A stretch of DNA of 64,000 bases from Solidesulfovibrio carbinoliphilus subsp. oakridgensis (GCF_000177215.2 NZ_CM001368.1:2803001-2867000), one strand, 5' to 3'. Counted from the first letter of the stretch, positions 34,782 through 43,616 are shown. Notes: a model not told the origin generated them from the sequence alone. Program-made: numbers and translations.

Positions 34782-36056
34782 TTAGTCGTCGAAATCACCT
34801 TCCGGCCCCTTGTCCTTGGACAGGCTCTTGGCCCGCTCCAGGATCTGCTCCCGGGTCCAGGCGGCCGGGGCCTCGATGACGCCGGCCTTGGGGCCGAGGT
34901 CATAGGAGCCGGCGGCGAGCAGGGCTTCGATGGCCAGGGGGGCGGTGTCCCTGGCATTGAAGACGTCGGTCAGGAGCCAGGCCACGAACTCGGCCACGGC
35001 TTCGGACATGCGCTCCCGCACGGCCCGGGGCTGGGCCAGCAGCTTGTTTTCGAAAACGCAGTTGAGCTTCTTGTAGTCCCCGGCCTTGATGGCCTTGCCG
35101 CCGGCATAGGCCGCCATTTCGGCCCACAGGGCCTCGTCGAGGCCCTTGCCCGGCTCCTTGATGAAGTTGCCGGCCGCGTCCATGATGGCGTTGCCGTAGT
35201 CGTTGACGGCCACACCCCAGGAGATCATCTGCAGGGCCGTGGCCACGTTGGCCTTGGTGGTGGCGGTCTTGGCCGCGATTTCCTTGAGCTTCTCCGAGGA
35301 GTTGCCCGACGTGCCGTGCTGGGCCCCGGAGATGCCGTAGGGGGCGAGCGCCTCGTGGATGCGGGCGGTCAGGTCCACCTGGATGCCCGTGGCCGAGGCC
35401 TCGATGCCGTGGGTGGTGCCGTTGTTGAGGGCGATCCAGTCCGGGTGGATGCCGTTGGCATTGAGCCCCTGGATGAGGAACAGGGCCTCCTCGGGGGTGG
35501 ACAGGCCGGACTTGCCCTTGATCTCGCCGACCTCGGTCTCGTAGCCGGCCCAGGACGGGACAAAGGGGGCCAGCTCGATGTTGGCCAGCAGGTTTTCCTC
35601 GTCCGGCAGGTGGGAGGCGTCGATGGCGATGGAGGTGATCCCGGCCTCGAACAGCGTCGGGATCTCGAGCTTGGCCTCGGCCACGTCGCCCGGCTTCTTG
35701 ATGCCGTAGTGGTCGGCGTGGATGGCCACCGGCACGGTGATGCCGAGCTCGTTCATGGCCTGGTCGGCCTGCCGGGCGATGTTCCACATGGTCACGTTGC
35801 AGTAGTTGGATTCCGAGCGGGCGATTTCGAGGATCACGGCGGCGTTGGCCCGCTGGGCCGCGAGCAGGGCCCCGCGCAGCACGAAGTTGCTGCGGGAGTT
35901 GGCCGCGATGGTCATGGCGTGGCCCTTTTTAAGCATGGCCCGGTCCACGGCCTTGCCGCTGACGAGAAGGGCCCTCGAATGCGGGAAAAGCTTTTTGACG
36001 TTCGGCGGACGGCCGACGGAAAGGGCTTGTTCGAACGCGGTATCCGACGTGGTCAT
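34782..36056 (-). CDS. fba: Class II fructose-bisphosphate aldolase
   Basis: 424 aa. Zinc site and barrel motifs include VPVAIHADHYGIKK (metal His and catalytic Asp region), SIAIDASHLPDEENL and GIEASATGIQVDL, with ISGAQHGTSGNSSEKL for a further zinc His. It splits fructose-1,6-bisphosphate in glycolysis and gluconeogenesis. It is longer than the usual 300-360 residues because of N- and C-terminal extensions, as in the longer class II subgroup. The gene stands alone on the minus strand. The next gene upstream encodes an unrelated small protein. Confidence 0.93.
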   Translation of the reverse strand: MTTSDTAFEQALSVGRPPNVKKLFPHSRALLVSGKAVDRAMLKKGHAMTIAANSRSNFVLRGALLAAQRANAAVILEIARSESNYCNVTMWNIARQADQAMNELGITVPVAIHADHYGIKKPGDVAEAKLEIPTLFEAGITSIAIDASHLPDEENLLANIELAPFVPSWAGYETEVGEIKGKSGLSTPEEALFLIQGLNANGIHPDWIALNNGTTHGIEASATGIQVDLTARIHEALAPYGISGAQHGTSGNSSEKLKEIAAKTATTKANVATALQMISWGVAVNDYGNAIMDAAGNFIKEPGKGLDEALWAEMAAYAGGKAIKAGDYKKLNCVFENKLLAQPRAVRERMSEAVAEFVAWLLTDVFNARDTAPLAIEALLAAGSYDLGPKAGVIEAPAAWTREQILERAKSLSKDKGPEGDFDD

Positions 36057-36172
36057 GCATTCCTCCTTGCTTCGTGGCCGGCCGCGCGGCCCTTGGCATG
36101 CGTGATGGCGGCGGACCGGGACGCGGCCCGCCGGTGGTACTTGTCCTTTCTTCCAGAAACCGGGCGTCGGCG

Positions 36173-36616
36173 CTACTGCGCCGGGAAAATATCCTGGACC
36201 CCGTGGCGCTCCAGGATGGCCCTGGCGGCCGGGTTGTCGGCCACGGCCCGCAGGAGGGCGGCCACGCTCGAAGCGATGCGGGCCCGCTCCACCGGGAAGG
36301 GAATCTCGGCCAGCCGGGCGGCCAGGGCGTCAAGGCGGGCCAGGTTGGCGTCGCCGGGCTCAGACTGGCACTTGCCGAGAAGATCGCAGGACACCACGTC
36401 GCCGCCGGCCGCCGGCAGACCGGCCACGAAGACCTCGCCGCCGCAGACCGAGCAGGTGAGGGCCCCGGTCTCGGTCTCGGCCAGGGGAAAGGTCCATTGG
36501 GACGTGGTGTTGCCGCAGGCGTCGTATTTGCGCAGGTGCAGAAAACGGCTCTCCGCGGCCCAGCCGAAGTCGGCGTGGGTGGGGTCATTGACACAGAAAA
36601 GCTTGCGCGACAGCAT
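36173..36616 (-). CDS. Conserved-looking hypothetical protein with CxxC
   Basis: 147 aa, soluble. The N-terminal part contains FCVNDPTHADFGWAAESRFLHLRKYDACGNTTSQWTFP and TCSVCGGEVFVAG, suggesting a zinc ribbon made from two separated Cys groups. The C-terminal half is helical (LDALAARLAEIPFPVERARIASSVAALLRAV). AAGGAG lies about five bases before the ATG. It precedes the aldolase gene on the same strand with a gap of about 115 bases. Family and function are not recognised. Confidence 0.7.
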   Translation of the reverse strand: MLSRKLFCVNDPTHADFGWAAESRFLHLRKYDACGNTTSQWTFPLAETETGALTCSVCGGEVFVAGLPAAGGDVVSCDLLGKCQSEPGDANLARLDALAARLAEIPFPVERARIASSVAALLRAVADNPAARAILERHGVQDIFPAQ

Positions 36617-36793
36617 GCCCGCTCCTTTTGCGCCCGATGGGGCGCATCCTTTCCAGCCATAGTACGGCTGGCCGAAACAATCAACAAAGAGGCCGGATTC
36701 GCCCCCTTCGGCCGGGGCTTTTCCCTTTCATCCCGCACGGCTTTCTGGTAGCAGCAACCCACGCCGGGATATGCCTTCCGGCCTGGAGCGAGC

Positions 36794-37696
36794 ATGGCCG
36801 GATACGCCTACGTCCTTTGCGCCGCCGCCCTGTGGGGGCTGATCGGCCCCCTTTCCAAACTGTCCTTTGCCGCCGGCATGGACACGGTGGAAGTGGCTTT
36901 TTGGCGCGCGGCCGTGGCCTGGGTGTTTTTCGCCGGCCAGGCCGTCAAAAACCGCGAGACCCGCATCGCCCCGCGCGACCTGCCGGCCGTGATCGGCTTC
37001 GGCGTGGCCGGCATCGCCGGCCTGTTCGGGGCCTATGTCGTGGCCGTGGAGGCCGGCGGCGCGGCCCTGGCCTCGGTGCTCCTCTACACCGCCCCGGCCT
37101 GGGTGGCCCTCATGTCCTGGCTGTTTCTGAAGGAGTCCATGGGCGGCTACAAGGTGGCGGCCGTCATGGCCACCATCGCCGGCGTGGCCGGGGTCAGCCT
37201 GGGACCCGGCTTCTCCGGGCAGGCGGCCTTCAGTGCCCGGGCCATCGGTTTCGGCCTGCTCTCGGGCGTGACCTACGCCCTCTACTACATCTTCGGGAAA
37301 TACTACCTCGGCCGCTACCGCACGCCCACGCTCTTTCTTTATGCCCTGCCGGTCGGAGCGTTCGCCATGCTGCCCTTTGTCCACTTCACCCGGCCGACCC
37401 TGGCCGGGGCGGTGCCGTGCCTGGCCCTGGCCGTCCTGTCGACCTACGGGGCCTATTCGCTCTATTACGCGGGCTTAAAGCGCCTGGAGGCCACCCGGGC
37501 GGCGGTGGTGGCCACGCTCGAGCCGGTCATCGCGGCGGTCCTCGCCTACGCCATGTTCGGCGAACGGTTCGGCACGCTCGGCTATCTCGGGGCCGGACTC
37601 ATCATCGGCTCGGTGCTCCTGACCGTGTGGGACGGGGCCCGGGAGCGGCTGCGCGCGCCGTTGCCCACGGCGGGCCAGACCGGCGCGGCAGGCTAA
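36794..37696 (+). CDS. EamA/DMT-family transporter
   Basis: 300 aa, about ten membrane helices in two EamA repeats (first AYVLCAAALWGLIGPLSKL, second AIGFGLLSGVTYALYYIFGKYYL). The second repeat ends with ATRAAVVATLEPVIAAVLAYAMFGE, the hallmark of this drug/metabolite exporter superfamily. The substrate cannot be told. GGAG lies five bases before the ATG. The Pro/Ala C-terminal tail is cytoplasmic. Confidence 0.92.
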   Translation: MAGYAYVLCAAALWGLIGPLSKLSFAAGMDTVEVAFWRAAVAWVFFAGQAVKNRETRIAPRDLPAVIGFGVAGIAGLFGAYVVAVEAGGAALASVLLYTAPAWVALMSWLFLKESMGGYKVAAVMATIAGVAGVSLGPGFSGQAAFSARAIGFGLLSGVTYALYYIFGKYYLGRYRTPTLFLYALPVGAFAMLPFVHFTRPTLAGAVPCLALAVLSTYGAYSLYYAGLKRLEATRAAVVATLEPVIAAVLAYAMFGERFGTLGYLGAGLIIGSVLLTVWDGARERLRAPLPTAGQTGAAG

Positions 37697-37760
37697 AGAA
37701 GGCCCGGCCCGGGTCCGATAGGAGAAAGAGAAGCACGGCCCCGGTCGGACGGGAAATCCA

Positions 37761-37807
37761 CGAAACCCCACGGAACCCCACGGAACCCCACGGAACCCCA
37801 CGGAACC
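37761..37807. repeat. 10-bp tandem repeat against the flaG start codon
   Basis: Unit CGGAACCCCA occurs 4.7 times: a variant (CGAAACCCCA, 37761-37770), three exact copies (37771-37800) and a partial copy that touches the ATG at 37808. Each unit brings a GGAA that could act as a weak ribosome site. Copy number changes would alter the spacing or the promoter, not the reading frame. Confidence 0.85.
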
Positions 37808-38155
37808 ATGGACAAGATCGACACCCTTTTCCCCGCCCCGGCCGCCGTCCAGGCAGCCCAGGCGTCCCAGGCCGGCCAAACGACCCAGGCCTCGGGCCCG
37901 GCCCGGCCCCAGCCGCCCACGCCAGCGGCCGCCAACGAGCACCAGCGCGACGCCGATACCGTCGACATCGCGGCCATCTTCCCCTCCCGCCACATCCGGC
38001 TGGTCATCGACGAGGCCACCGGCATCGTCCAGGCGCAAGTCCGCGACGCGGCCACCGGCCGGGTGCTCCGAAAGCTCCCGGACGACGAATGGCTCAAGGA
38101 ATCGGCCATCCTGCGCGAATTCGCCAGCCAGGCCATCATCGACAAGTCCGCCTGA
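37808..38155 (+). CDS. flaG: FlaG-family flagellar protein
   Basis: 115 aa. A disordered Ala/Gln/Pro-rich first half (QAAQASQAGQTTQASGPARP) is followed by the FlaG domain IRLVIDEATGIVQAQVRDAATGRVLRKLPDDEWLKESAILREF. FlaG proteins influence flagellar filament length. No other flagellar gene is adjacent. There is no good Shine-Dalgarno sequence; the start is directly preceded by a 10-bp tandem repeat, so its translation may depend on that repeat. A hairpin repeat element follows the stop. Confidence 0.85.
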   Translation: MDKIDTLFPAPAAVQAAQASQAGQTTQASGPARPQPPTPAAANEHQRDADTVDIAAIFPSRHIRLVIDEATGIVQAQVRDAATGRVLRKLPDDEWLKESAILREFASQAIIDKSA

Positions 38156-38167
38156 AGAAAAAAGCAT

Positions 38168-38346
38168 GCCTCCGGCGGCCGGGGGAACCTTTTTTGAAAA
38201 AAAGGGTTCCCCCGGACCCCTTCCCAAAAACTTTCAAAGGGGGCGCGGGGATCTGGCCCCCCCATCGAGGGGGTCCGGGGGGGATCATTCCCCCCGGCCG
38301 CCGGAGGCCTCTTTCCTTTTCTCGCCCCGGCCGCCGGAGGCCTCTT
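38168..38346. repeat. Dispersed hairpin repeat element, copy 3 (reaches into a gene)
   Basis: Left end GCCTCCGGCGGCC at 38168-38180, right end GGCCGCCGGAGGC at 38296-38308, and a second right end at 38329-38341. The left hairpin has arms of GGGGGAACC followed by T and A runs, related to the 6.58 kb palindrome; the right hairpin is GGGGGGGA/TTCCCCCC. The stop codon and last ~22 codons of the minus-strand gene lie within the doubled right end. Confidence 0.8.
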
Positions 38347-38947
38347 CTCGTCCCTCGCCCCGGGCGCGCAGGTCGTCGAAGCCGTGGCGCACGGCCTCCA
38401 TGCGGTCGTGGTAGCCCTGGGCGTCGCCGTATTCCAGGAAGAAGCGGTAGCGGGAGTGGGTGGCCTTGGGCGTGCGGGCGTGGCGGATGGGGCACCAGTA
38501 CTGCTCGGTGCGGCCGGCCACTTCGCGCACGTAGCCGAGCAGGCCGTTGAAGTAGCCGCAGTAGGCGCAGTTGAGCTTTTCGATCCAGTTCAAATAGGAC
38601 AGGGCGTAGCGGTCGATGGCGATGTACTCGCCGCGCCGGACCTTGGGGATGCCGTAGATGGGGAAGCACACCGTCTGGTAGATGCTGACCGTCAGGTCCA
38701 TGAGCAGGGCCGGCAGGAGCGCGCCCCAGATGACCGGAATGGTCAGGAGCATCAAAAACCCGGACTCGTAGACGTAGGACGCCCACTTCTTGGCCAGAAG
38801 CCGGTGCTGGCGCCGCACTTCCTTGGTGAAGCGGACCTTCTCGCGCCCGATGGTGGAGCGGACATCGGCGCCGGCCTCGTCGAACGCCTCGGACAGCTCC
38901 TTCTCCAAGGCCTCCAACCGCACGATGATGTCGTCGATTTTCGTCAT
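38285..38947 (-). CDS. Conserved hypothetical membrane protein, tail encoded by repeat
   Basis: 220 aa. An N-terminal coiled coil (IDDIIVRLEALEKELSEAFDEAG) is followed by two close membrane segments (about 60-95, SGFLMLLTIPVIWGALLPALLM). A conserved-looking Cys-rich part follows (NCAYCGYFNGLLGYVREVAGRTEQYWCPIRHA), possibly metal-binding. I recall similar proteins in other proteobacteria, but no function. The tail GREEASGGRGEKRKEASGGRGE is translated from a dispersed repeat, so the ancestral protein probably ended near residue 197. GGAG lies six bases before the ATG. Confidence 0.8.
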   Translation of the reverse strand: MTKIDDIIVRLEALEKELSEAFDEAGADVRSTIGREKVRFTKEVRRQHRLLAKKWASYVYESGFLMLLTIPVIWGALLPALLMDLTVSIYQTVCFPIYGIPKVRRGEYIAIDRYALSYLNWIEKLNCAYCGYFNGLLGYVREVAGRTEQYWCPIRHARTPKATHSRYRFFLEYGDAQGYHDRMEAVRHGFDDLRARGEGREEASGGRGEKRKEASGGRGE

Positions 38948-38966
38948 GTGCGTCTCCGAAGGAATT

Positions 38967-39120
38967 AAGATGCCTCCGGCGGCCGGGGGGGATCATCCCC
39001 CCCGGACCCCCTGGAAGGGACAGCAGGAAACAGGGCGCGAGAGGGCGACGGCAGCCCCCGGTCTCCCGTTAGGGAGGGTCCGGGAGGGGCTTAGCCCCTC
39101 CCGGCCGCCGGAGGCATCTT
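38967..39120. repeat. Dispersed hairpin repeat element, copy 4 (complete)
   Basis: Perfect 18-bp inverted ends (AAGATGCCTCCGGCGGCC and complement). The left hairpin is CCGGGGGGGA-TCA-TCCCCCCCGG, the right hairpin CCGGGAGGGGC-TTA-GCCCCTCCCGG. The right hairpin differs from that of copy 2 by a paired change of G-C to C-G at the loop-closing position. It lies between two minus-strand genes. Confidence 0.85.
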
Positions 39121-39137
39121 TTCTTCTCTTTCTCTTC

Positions 39138-39455
39138 CTACTTGTAATCTTTGTCGGCCGCTTTGACGGCCTGGATGAGGCGCATGAATTCGACGCCGGC
39201 GTCGTGCATGTGGGTGTAGTGCTCGGCGTAGTCGATGTCGATGCCGGACATGGACTGGGCCACCCGGATGTCGTCCAGGAATCGGGCGAGGGTGGCGGGG
39301 TCGGGCTCGGGGCCGAACTGGCGGCCGATGGCGTCCTTAATGGCGGCGCGCACGGCCGGGACGGTGTCGGGACGCAGGCGCGAGAGGATGGCGTCCAGGG
39401 TTTGGGCGGAGGCGGGGGTGAGGGTCGGGGCGGGCGAGGCGGCGCTATTGTCCAA
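39138..39455 (-). CDS. Small hypothetical protein coupled to livF
   Basis: 105 aa, soluble and mostly helical (TLDAILSRLRPDTVPAVRAAIKDAIGRQF, DIDYAEHYTHMHDAGVEFMRLIQAVKAADKDYK). It starts with TTG inside the last codons of livF (11-base overlap), with AAGG a few bases before, so it would be translated by coupling at the end of the liv operon. No family is recognised. The coupling suggests, but does not prove, a link with branched-chain amino acid uptake. Confidence 0.6.
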   Translation of the reverse strand: MDNSAASPAPTLTPASAQTLDAILSRLRPDTVPAVRAAIKDAIGRQFGPEPDPATLARFLDDIRVAQSMSGIDIDYAEHYTHMHDAGVEFMRLIQAVKAADKDYK

Positions 39456-40161
39456 GGTAGGCCTTCTTGATGTCCGTGTTTTCGCGCAGCCGGTCGGCCT
39501 TGTCTTCCATGACCACGGCGCCTGTTTCGAGGACGTAGGCCCGGTCGGCGAGTTTGAGCGCGATGTTGGCGTTTTGTTCGACGAGCAGGATGGTCATGCC
39601 CCGCTCCTCGTTGACGTTTCGGATGATGCGGAAAATGTGCTGGGAGATCATGGGCGAGAGGCCAAGCGACGGCTCGTCGAGGAGGAGCATTTTCGGCCGG
39701 CTCATGAGGGCCCGGGCGATGGCCAGCATCTGCTGTTCGCCGCCGGACAGCGTGCCGCCGTGCTGCCGGCGCCGCTCGAAAAGGACCGGGAAGAGGCGGT
39801 AGACGAGGCCGAGGTCGGCTTCGATGCCGTCGGCGTCGCGGCGGAAAAAGGCCCCCATGTCGAGGTTTTCGCGCACGGTCAGCCGGGGGAAGATGCGCCG
39901 GCCTTCCGGAACCTGGCAAAGGCCCATGGCCGGGAGCAGGTCGGCCCGCACGTCGGTGATGGGCCGGCCCTGGTAGCGGACGTGGCCGCTGGTCGCCTTG
40001 ACGATGCCGCAGATGGTCATGAGCGTGGTGGACTTGCCCGCGCCGTTGGCCCCGATGATGGTGACGATCTCGCCCTCGCCGACGGTCAGGGACACGTCGC
40101 GAAGGGCCTGGATGCGGCCGTAGTGGGCGCAGACGCCCTGCATTTCCAGAATTGCGGCCAC
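39445..40161 (-). CDS. livF: Branched-chain amino acid ABC transporter ATPase LivF
   Basis: 238 aa. Walker A IIGANGAGKSTTLM, signature TLSGGEQQMLAIARALM, Walker B KMLLLDEPSLGLSP, and the LivF ending LADRAYVLETGAVVMEDKA. It powers uptake of leucine, isoleucine and valine with LivG. The GTG at 40161 is chosen: GGAG lies five bases upstream, it gives the normal length, and it sits two bases after the livM stop. Confidence 0.95.
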   Translation of the reverse strand: MAAILEMQGVCAHYGRIQALRDVSLTVGEGEIVTIIGANGAGKSTTLMTICGIVKATSGHVRYQGRPITDVRADLLPAMGLCQVPEGRRIFPRLTVRENLDMGAFFRRDADGIEADLGLVYRLFPVLFERRRQHGGTLSGGEQQMLAIARALMSRPKMLLLDEPSLGLSPMISQHIFRIIRNVNEERGMTILLVEQNANIALKLADRAYVLETGAVVMEDKADRLRENTDIKKAYLGQ

Positions 40162-40163
40162 GG

Positions 40164-41387
40164 CTACTCCGAATCGTCCGAACGTTTGCCAAGACGCGCC
40201 GCCGGCCACAGGCCGGCCGGGCGCACGAGCATCATGAAGGCCATGGCCCCGCCAAAGGCCAACATGCGGTAGAGCTCGAATCCCCGGAAGACTTCCGGCA
40301 GGGCGACCAGGGCCAGGGCCCCGAGGATGACGCCCGGAATCGAGCCCATGCCGCCGAGAACGACCATGGCCAGCACCATGGCCGACTCGATGAAGGTGAA
40401 GCTTTCCGGGCTCACAAACCGCATCCGGGCCGAGAAAAAGGCTCCGGCCAGGCCGCCGAAGACCGCGCCCAGGGCGTAGGCCAGGAGCTTGAACCGGAAG
40501 GTGTCCACCCCCATCAGCTCGGCCGCGGTCTCGTCCTCGCGGATGGCCTCGAAGGCCCGGCCGATGCGCGAATAGTTGATGCGGTAGACGGCTACGATGG
40601 TGAAAACGGCCAGGGCCAGGATGACGTAGTAGAGGTATTCGAGCTTTCGAAGGAGCAGGTACTCGAAGGAAAAGGAGCCGTCCGTGAAGGAGGGCACGTA
40701 GACGCCCGGGGCCTTGATGCCGAGCAGGCCGTTTGGGCCGCCGGTCAGCGCCATCCAGTTGTTGAGCACGATGCGCACGATCTCGCCGAACCCGAGCGTC
40801 ACGATGGCCAGATAGTCGCCGCGCATGCGAAGCGTCGGGTAGCCGATGATGCAGCCGGCCACGGCCGCGAACAGGGCGCAGACCGGCAGGCAAACCCAGA
40901 AGGGCAGGCCGAAGTGGATGGAGAGCAGGGCGTAGGTGTAGGCCCCGACGCCGTAAAAGGCGATGTAGCCGAGGTCGAGCAGGCCGCAGAGACCGACCAC
41001 GACATTGAGGCCAAGGCCGAGGCAGATGTAGACCAGGACGTTTATGGCCACGTCCTGGGCGTACCGGTTGGTCAGCATGGGATAGGCCAGGGCCAGGGCC
41101 AGGAGCGGCGCCAGGAGCATCCATCGGGGGGCCCGGGAGAGGGTGCCGCAAACGGCGTCGCGGGCCTGGCCCAGGGGCCGCAGCACCGGATCGAGGGAGC
41201 CGCGCTTGCCGAGCCGGTAAAGGACGAAGCAGATGGTCGCGGCCACGGCCACCCGCAGCCAGACCAGAAAGGAGTCCTCGAAATGGAATCCGCCGTCGCG
41301 GATGCCCATGAGCGGCCACAGGAGGAGGTAAAACCAGGCCAGGCCCAGCCCGAAATACAGCCAGGATTTCCTAGACCCGCGTGTCAT
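40164..41387 (-). CDS. livM: Branched-chain amino acid ABC transporter permease LivM
   Basis: 407 aa with about ten membrane helices. The core motif GLGLNVVVGLCGLLDLGYIAFYGVGAYTYALL and the coupling loop SRIGRAFEAIREDETAAELMGVD identify LivM. The N-terminal ~100 residues add two further helices and a charged linker, longer than the minimal form. GGAG lies nine bases before the ATG at 41387, which overlaps the end of livH by 17 bases. Confidence 0.95.
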   Translation of the reverse strand: MTRGSRKSWLYFGLGLAWFYLLLWPLMGIRDGGFHFEDSFLVWLRVAVAATICFVLYRLGKRGSLDPVLRPLGQARDAVCGTLSRAPRWMLLAPLLALALAYPMLTNRYAQDVAINVLVYICLGLGLNVVVGLCGLLDLGYIAFYGVGAYTYALLSIHFGLPFWVCLPVCALFAAVAGCIIGYPTLRMRGDYLAIVTLGFGEIVRIVLNNWMALTGGPNGLLGIKAPGVYVPSFTDGSFSFEYLLLRKLEYLYYVILALAVFTIVAVYRINYSRIGRAFEAIREDETAAELMGVDTFRFKLLAYALGAVFGGLAGAFFSARMRFVSPESFTFIESAMVLAMVVLGGMGSIPGVILGALALVALPEVFRGFELYRMLAFGGAMAFMMLVRPAGLWPAARLGKRSDDSE

Positions 41388-42288
41388 CGACGTTTTCTCC
41401 CATGATGCCGGTCGGCATGAAATAGAGCACCAGGATGAGGATGACAAAGGCGAAGACGTCCTTGTACTCGCCGCCGTGGGGAATGTAGGCGGCGGCCAGG
41501 ATCTCCACCATGCCGATGACGAGTCCGCCGATCATGGCCCCGGTGATGTTGCCGATGCCGCCCAGAACGGCCGCGGCAAAGGCCTTGATGCCCGGGACGA
41601 AGCCCATGTCGTAGCGCACCGAGCCGTAGTAGAGGCCGACCATGATGCCGGCGGCGGCGGCCAGCATGGCGCCGATGGCGAAGGTGGTGCTGATGACCCG
41701 GTCGGAATTGATGCCGACCAGGGCGCTCATGACCTTGTCCTGGGCCGTGGCCCGCATGGCCTTGCCGATGCGGGTCTTGTAGACCAGGGCATTGAGGAGA
41801 AAAAGAAGCAGGGCGGTGACGCCGATGATGCCGATCTGCATGTAGTTCAGGCGAAGGCCCCAGAATTCGAACCCGCCCTGGGTGAATTCCGTGGGATAGG
41901 CCTTGTCGTAGACGCCCTGGGTCAGCATCAGGCCGTTTTGCAGAAAGATCGACATGCCAAGGGCGGAGAGCAGGACCGACAGGCGCGAGGAGCCGCGAAG
42001 GGGCTTGTAGGCCACCTTCTCCACGGCCATGGCCAGCATGGCGCAGTAGCCCATGGCCAGGACCAGGGCAAAGGCCAGCCCGAACCAGGGGTGGGATTCC
42101 ATGAGCCCGTGGGAGGCCAGGTAGCTTAGAAGGATCACGCCCATGTAGCCGCCGGCGGCGAAGATCTCGCCGTGGGCGAAGTTTATAAGCGAGATGATGC
42201 CGTAGACCATGGTGTAGCCGAGGGCCACCAGGGCGTAGACGCCGCCAAGCGTCAGTCCGTTGATGAGCTGCTGGATGAGATATTCCAT
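41371..42288 (-). CDS. livH: Branched-chain amino acid ABC transporter permease LivH
   Basis: 305 aa, about eight membrane helices. The start YLIQQLINGLTLGGVYALVALGYTMVYGIISLINFAHGEIFA and the loop RIGKAMRATAQDKVMSALVGIN are typical LivH. It pairs with LivM to form the channel. An imperfect strong hairpin lies just upstream, after livK, and may lower expression of the membrane subunits relative to the binding protein. Confidence 0.96.
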   Translation of the reverse strand: MEYLIQQLINGLTLGGVYALVALGYTMVYGIISLINFAHGEIFAAGGYMGVILLSYLASHGLMESHPWFGLAFALVLAMGYCAMLAMAVEKVAYKPLRGSSRLSVLLSALGMSIFLQNGLMLTQGVYDKAYPTEFTQGGFEFWGLRLNYMQIGIIGVTALLLFLLNALVYKTRIGKAMRATAQDKVMSALVGINSDRVISTTFAIGAMLAAAAGIMVGLYYGSVRYDMGFVPGIKAFAAAVLGGIGNITGAMIGGLVIGMVEILAAAYIPHGGEYKDVFAFVILILVLYFMPTGIMGENVDDTRV

Positions 42289-42302
42289 GCCTTCCGCGCT
42301 TT

Positions 42303-42329
42303 CCGGGAGGAGGGCGGCCCTCCCCCCGG
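42303..42329 (-). terminator. Hairpin between livK and livH (attenuator candidate)
   Basis: CCGGGAGGAGGG pairs with the following CCCTCCCCCCGG through 11 of 12 positions, with a 3-base loop. It lies in the short gap between livK and livH. Such hairpins often protect the binding-protein mRNA or partly stop transcription so that LivK exceeds the permease. Confidence 0.45.
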
Positions 42330-42341
42330 GGTGGTCTGCCG

Positions 42342-43472
42342 TTACTCGTACTTTTTGCCGGTCTGGGGGTCCCAGTAGTTGACGAACTTGCCGTCCTTGA
42401 CCACGCGGATGACGTAGTTGGAGCCGGACTCGCCGTTGGCCTGGAACTTGATCTTCTTGGACGCGCCGTCCATGTTCGTCTTGAGGAGTTCGGCCTTGAT
42501 CTTGGCCGGGTCCGTGGACTTGGCGGCCTTGATGGCGGCAAGCAGCGAATAGGCGGCGTCGTAGGCGTAGGCCGAGTAGGCGCCGGGCTTGCCGAACTGT
42601 TCGTAGGCGGCCTGGAACTTCTTGTAGGCCGGGGTGGTGTCGTCGATGTAGCCAAAGGTCAGGTACATGCCTTCGGCGGCGTCCTTGGCGATCTCCATGA
42701 GCTGCGGGTGGTAGACCGCGTCCTGGCCGATGATGGCGGTGGAGACGCCGGCCCGCTTGGCCTGGATGAGCATAAGCGCGCCGGAGGCGGAGTTCTGCAG
42801 GCTCATGTAGAAAACGTCGGGCTTGGCTTCCTTGATCTTGGTCAAAACGGCCGAGAAGTCCTTGTCGCCCTGGTTGACGTGGTCGTGCTCGATGACCTTC
42901 ATGCCTTCCTTGGCGGCCAGCTTCTCGACGTTGTCGGCCAGGCCCTGGGAATAGGTGGTCTTGTCGTCCACGATGAAGACGGTCTTGGCTTTGAGCACAT
43001 CCTTCATGAACTTCATGGCGGCGATGGACTGGTCGTCGTCACGGCCGCAGACACGGAACATGTAGGGCAGGCCGCGCTCGGTCACCTTTTCGGAGGTGGA
43101 GGCCGGGGTCAGCATGGGGATGTCGGCTTCGGCCAGGGCCTCGGAGGCCGGGATGGTGGCCGAGGAGCAGTAGGCGCCGACCACGCCGACGACCTTCTCG
43201 TTGACCAGCTTGTTGGCCGCGGCCACGGCCTGGCGCGGATCGCAGGCGGTGTCCTCGGCGAAAAGCTCGATCTTGTCGTAGCCCGGGATGCCGCCTTCCT
43301 TCTGGATGGCCGCGATGGCGGCCCGGGTGCCGTTGGCGATGTCGTTGCCGTCGGCGGCGTACGAGCCGGTCAGCGGACTCAGGCTGCCGATCTTGAGCGT
43401 CGCCGCCGTGGCCGCCGTGGCCGTCAGCAGGCAGGTGGCCAGGATCGAGAGGATGATGCTTCTGGTCTTCAT
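42342..43472 (-). CDS. livK: Branched-chain amino acid periplasmic binding protein
   Basis: 376 aa. Signal peptide TRSIILSILATCLLTATAATA, then a type I periplasmic binding fold (LKIGSLSPLTGSYAADGNDIANGTRAAIAAI; VVGVVGAYCSSATIPASEALAEADIPMLTPASTS). It captures leucine, isoleucine, valine or a similar ligand and delivers it to LivHM. GGAGG lies about eight bases before the ATG. It follows livG after a 180-base gap and begins the livKHMF run. Confidence 0.95.
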   Translation of the reverse strand: MKTRSIILSILATCLLTATAATAATLKIGSLSPLTGSYAADGNDIANGTRAAIAAIQKEGGIPGYDKIELFAEDTACDPRQAVAAANKLVNEKVVGVVGAYCSSATIPASEALAEADIPMLTPASTSEKVTERGLPYMFRVCGRDDDQSIAAMKFMKDVLKAKTVFIVDDKTTYSQGLADNVEKLAAKEGMKVIEHDHVNQGDKDFSAVLTKIKEAKPDVFYMSLQNSASGALMLIQAKRAGVSTAIIGQDAVYHPQLMEIAKDAAEGMYLTFGYIDDTTPAYKKFQAAYEQFGKPGAYSAYAYDAAYSLLAAIKAAKSTDPAKIKAELLKTNMDGASKKIKFQANGESGSNYVIRVVKDGKFVNYWDPQTGKKYE

Positions 43473-43616
43473 TCCGCAAACCTCCTGTGGTCCTTGGTCT
43501 CGCCCTCCTCGCCGCGGTGTGCGGCCTTGCGGGCGTTTTCGCGGCTTGGTTGCCGGTGTCGCTTTCTCAGAAGAGGTGTATACGTTCTAAGATGGCACCC
43601 TACTAACTAATTTCTC

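Noticed and set aside
37761-37807. CRISPR-like repeat
   Set aside because: The 10-bp units are directly adjacent with no spacers.
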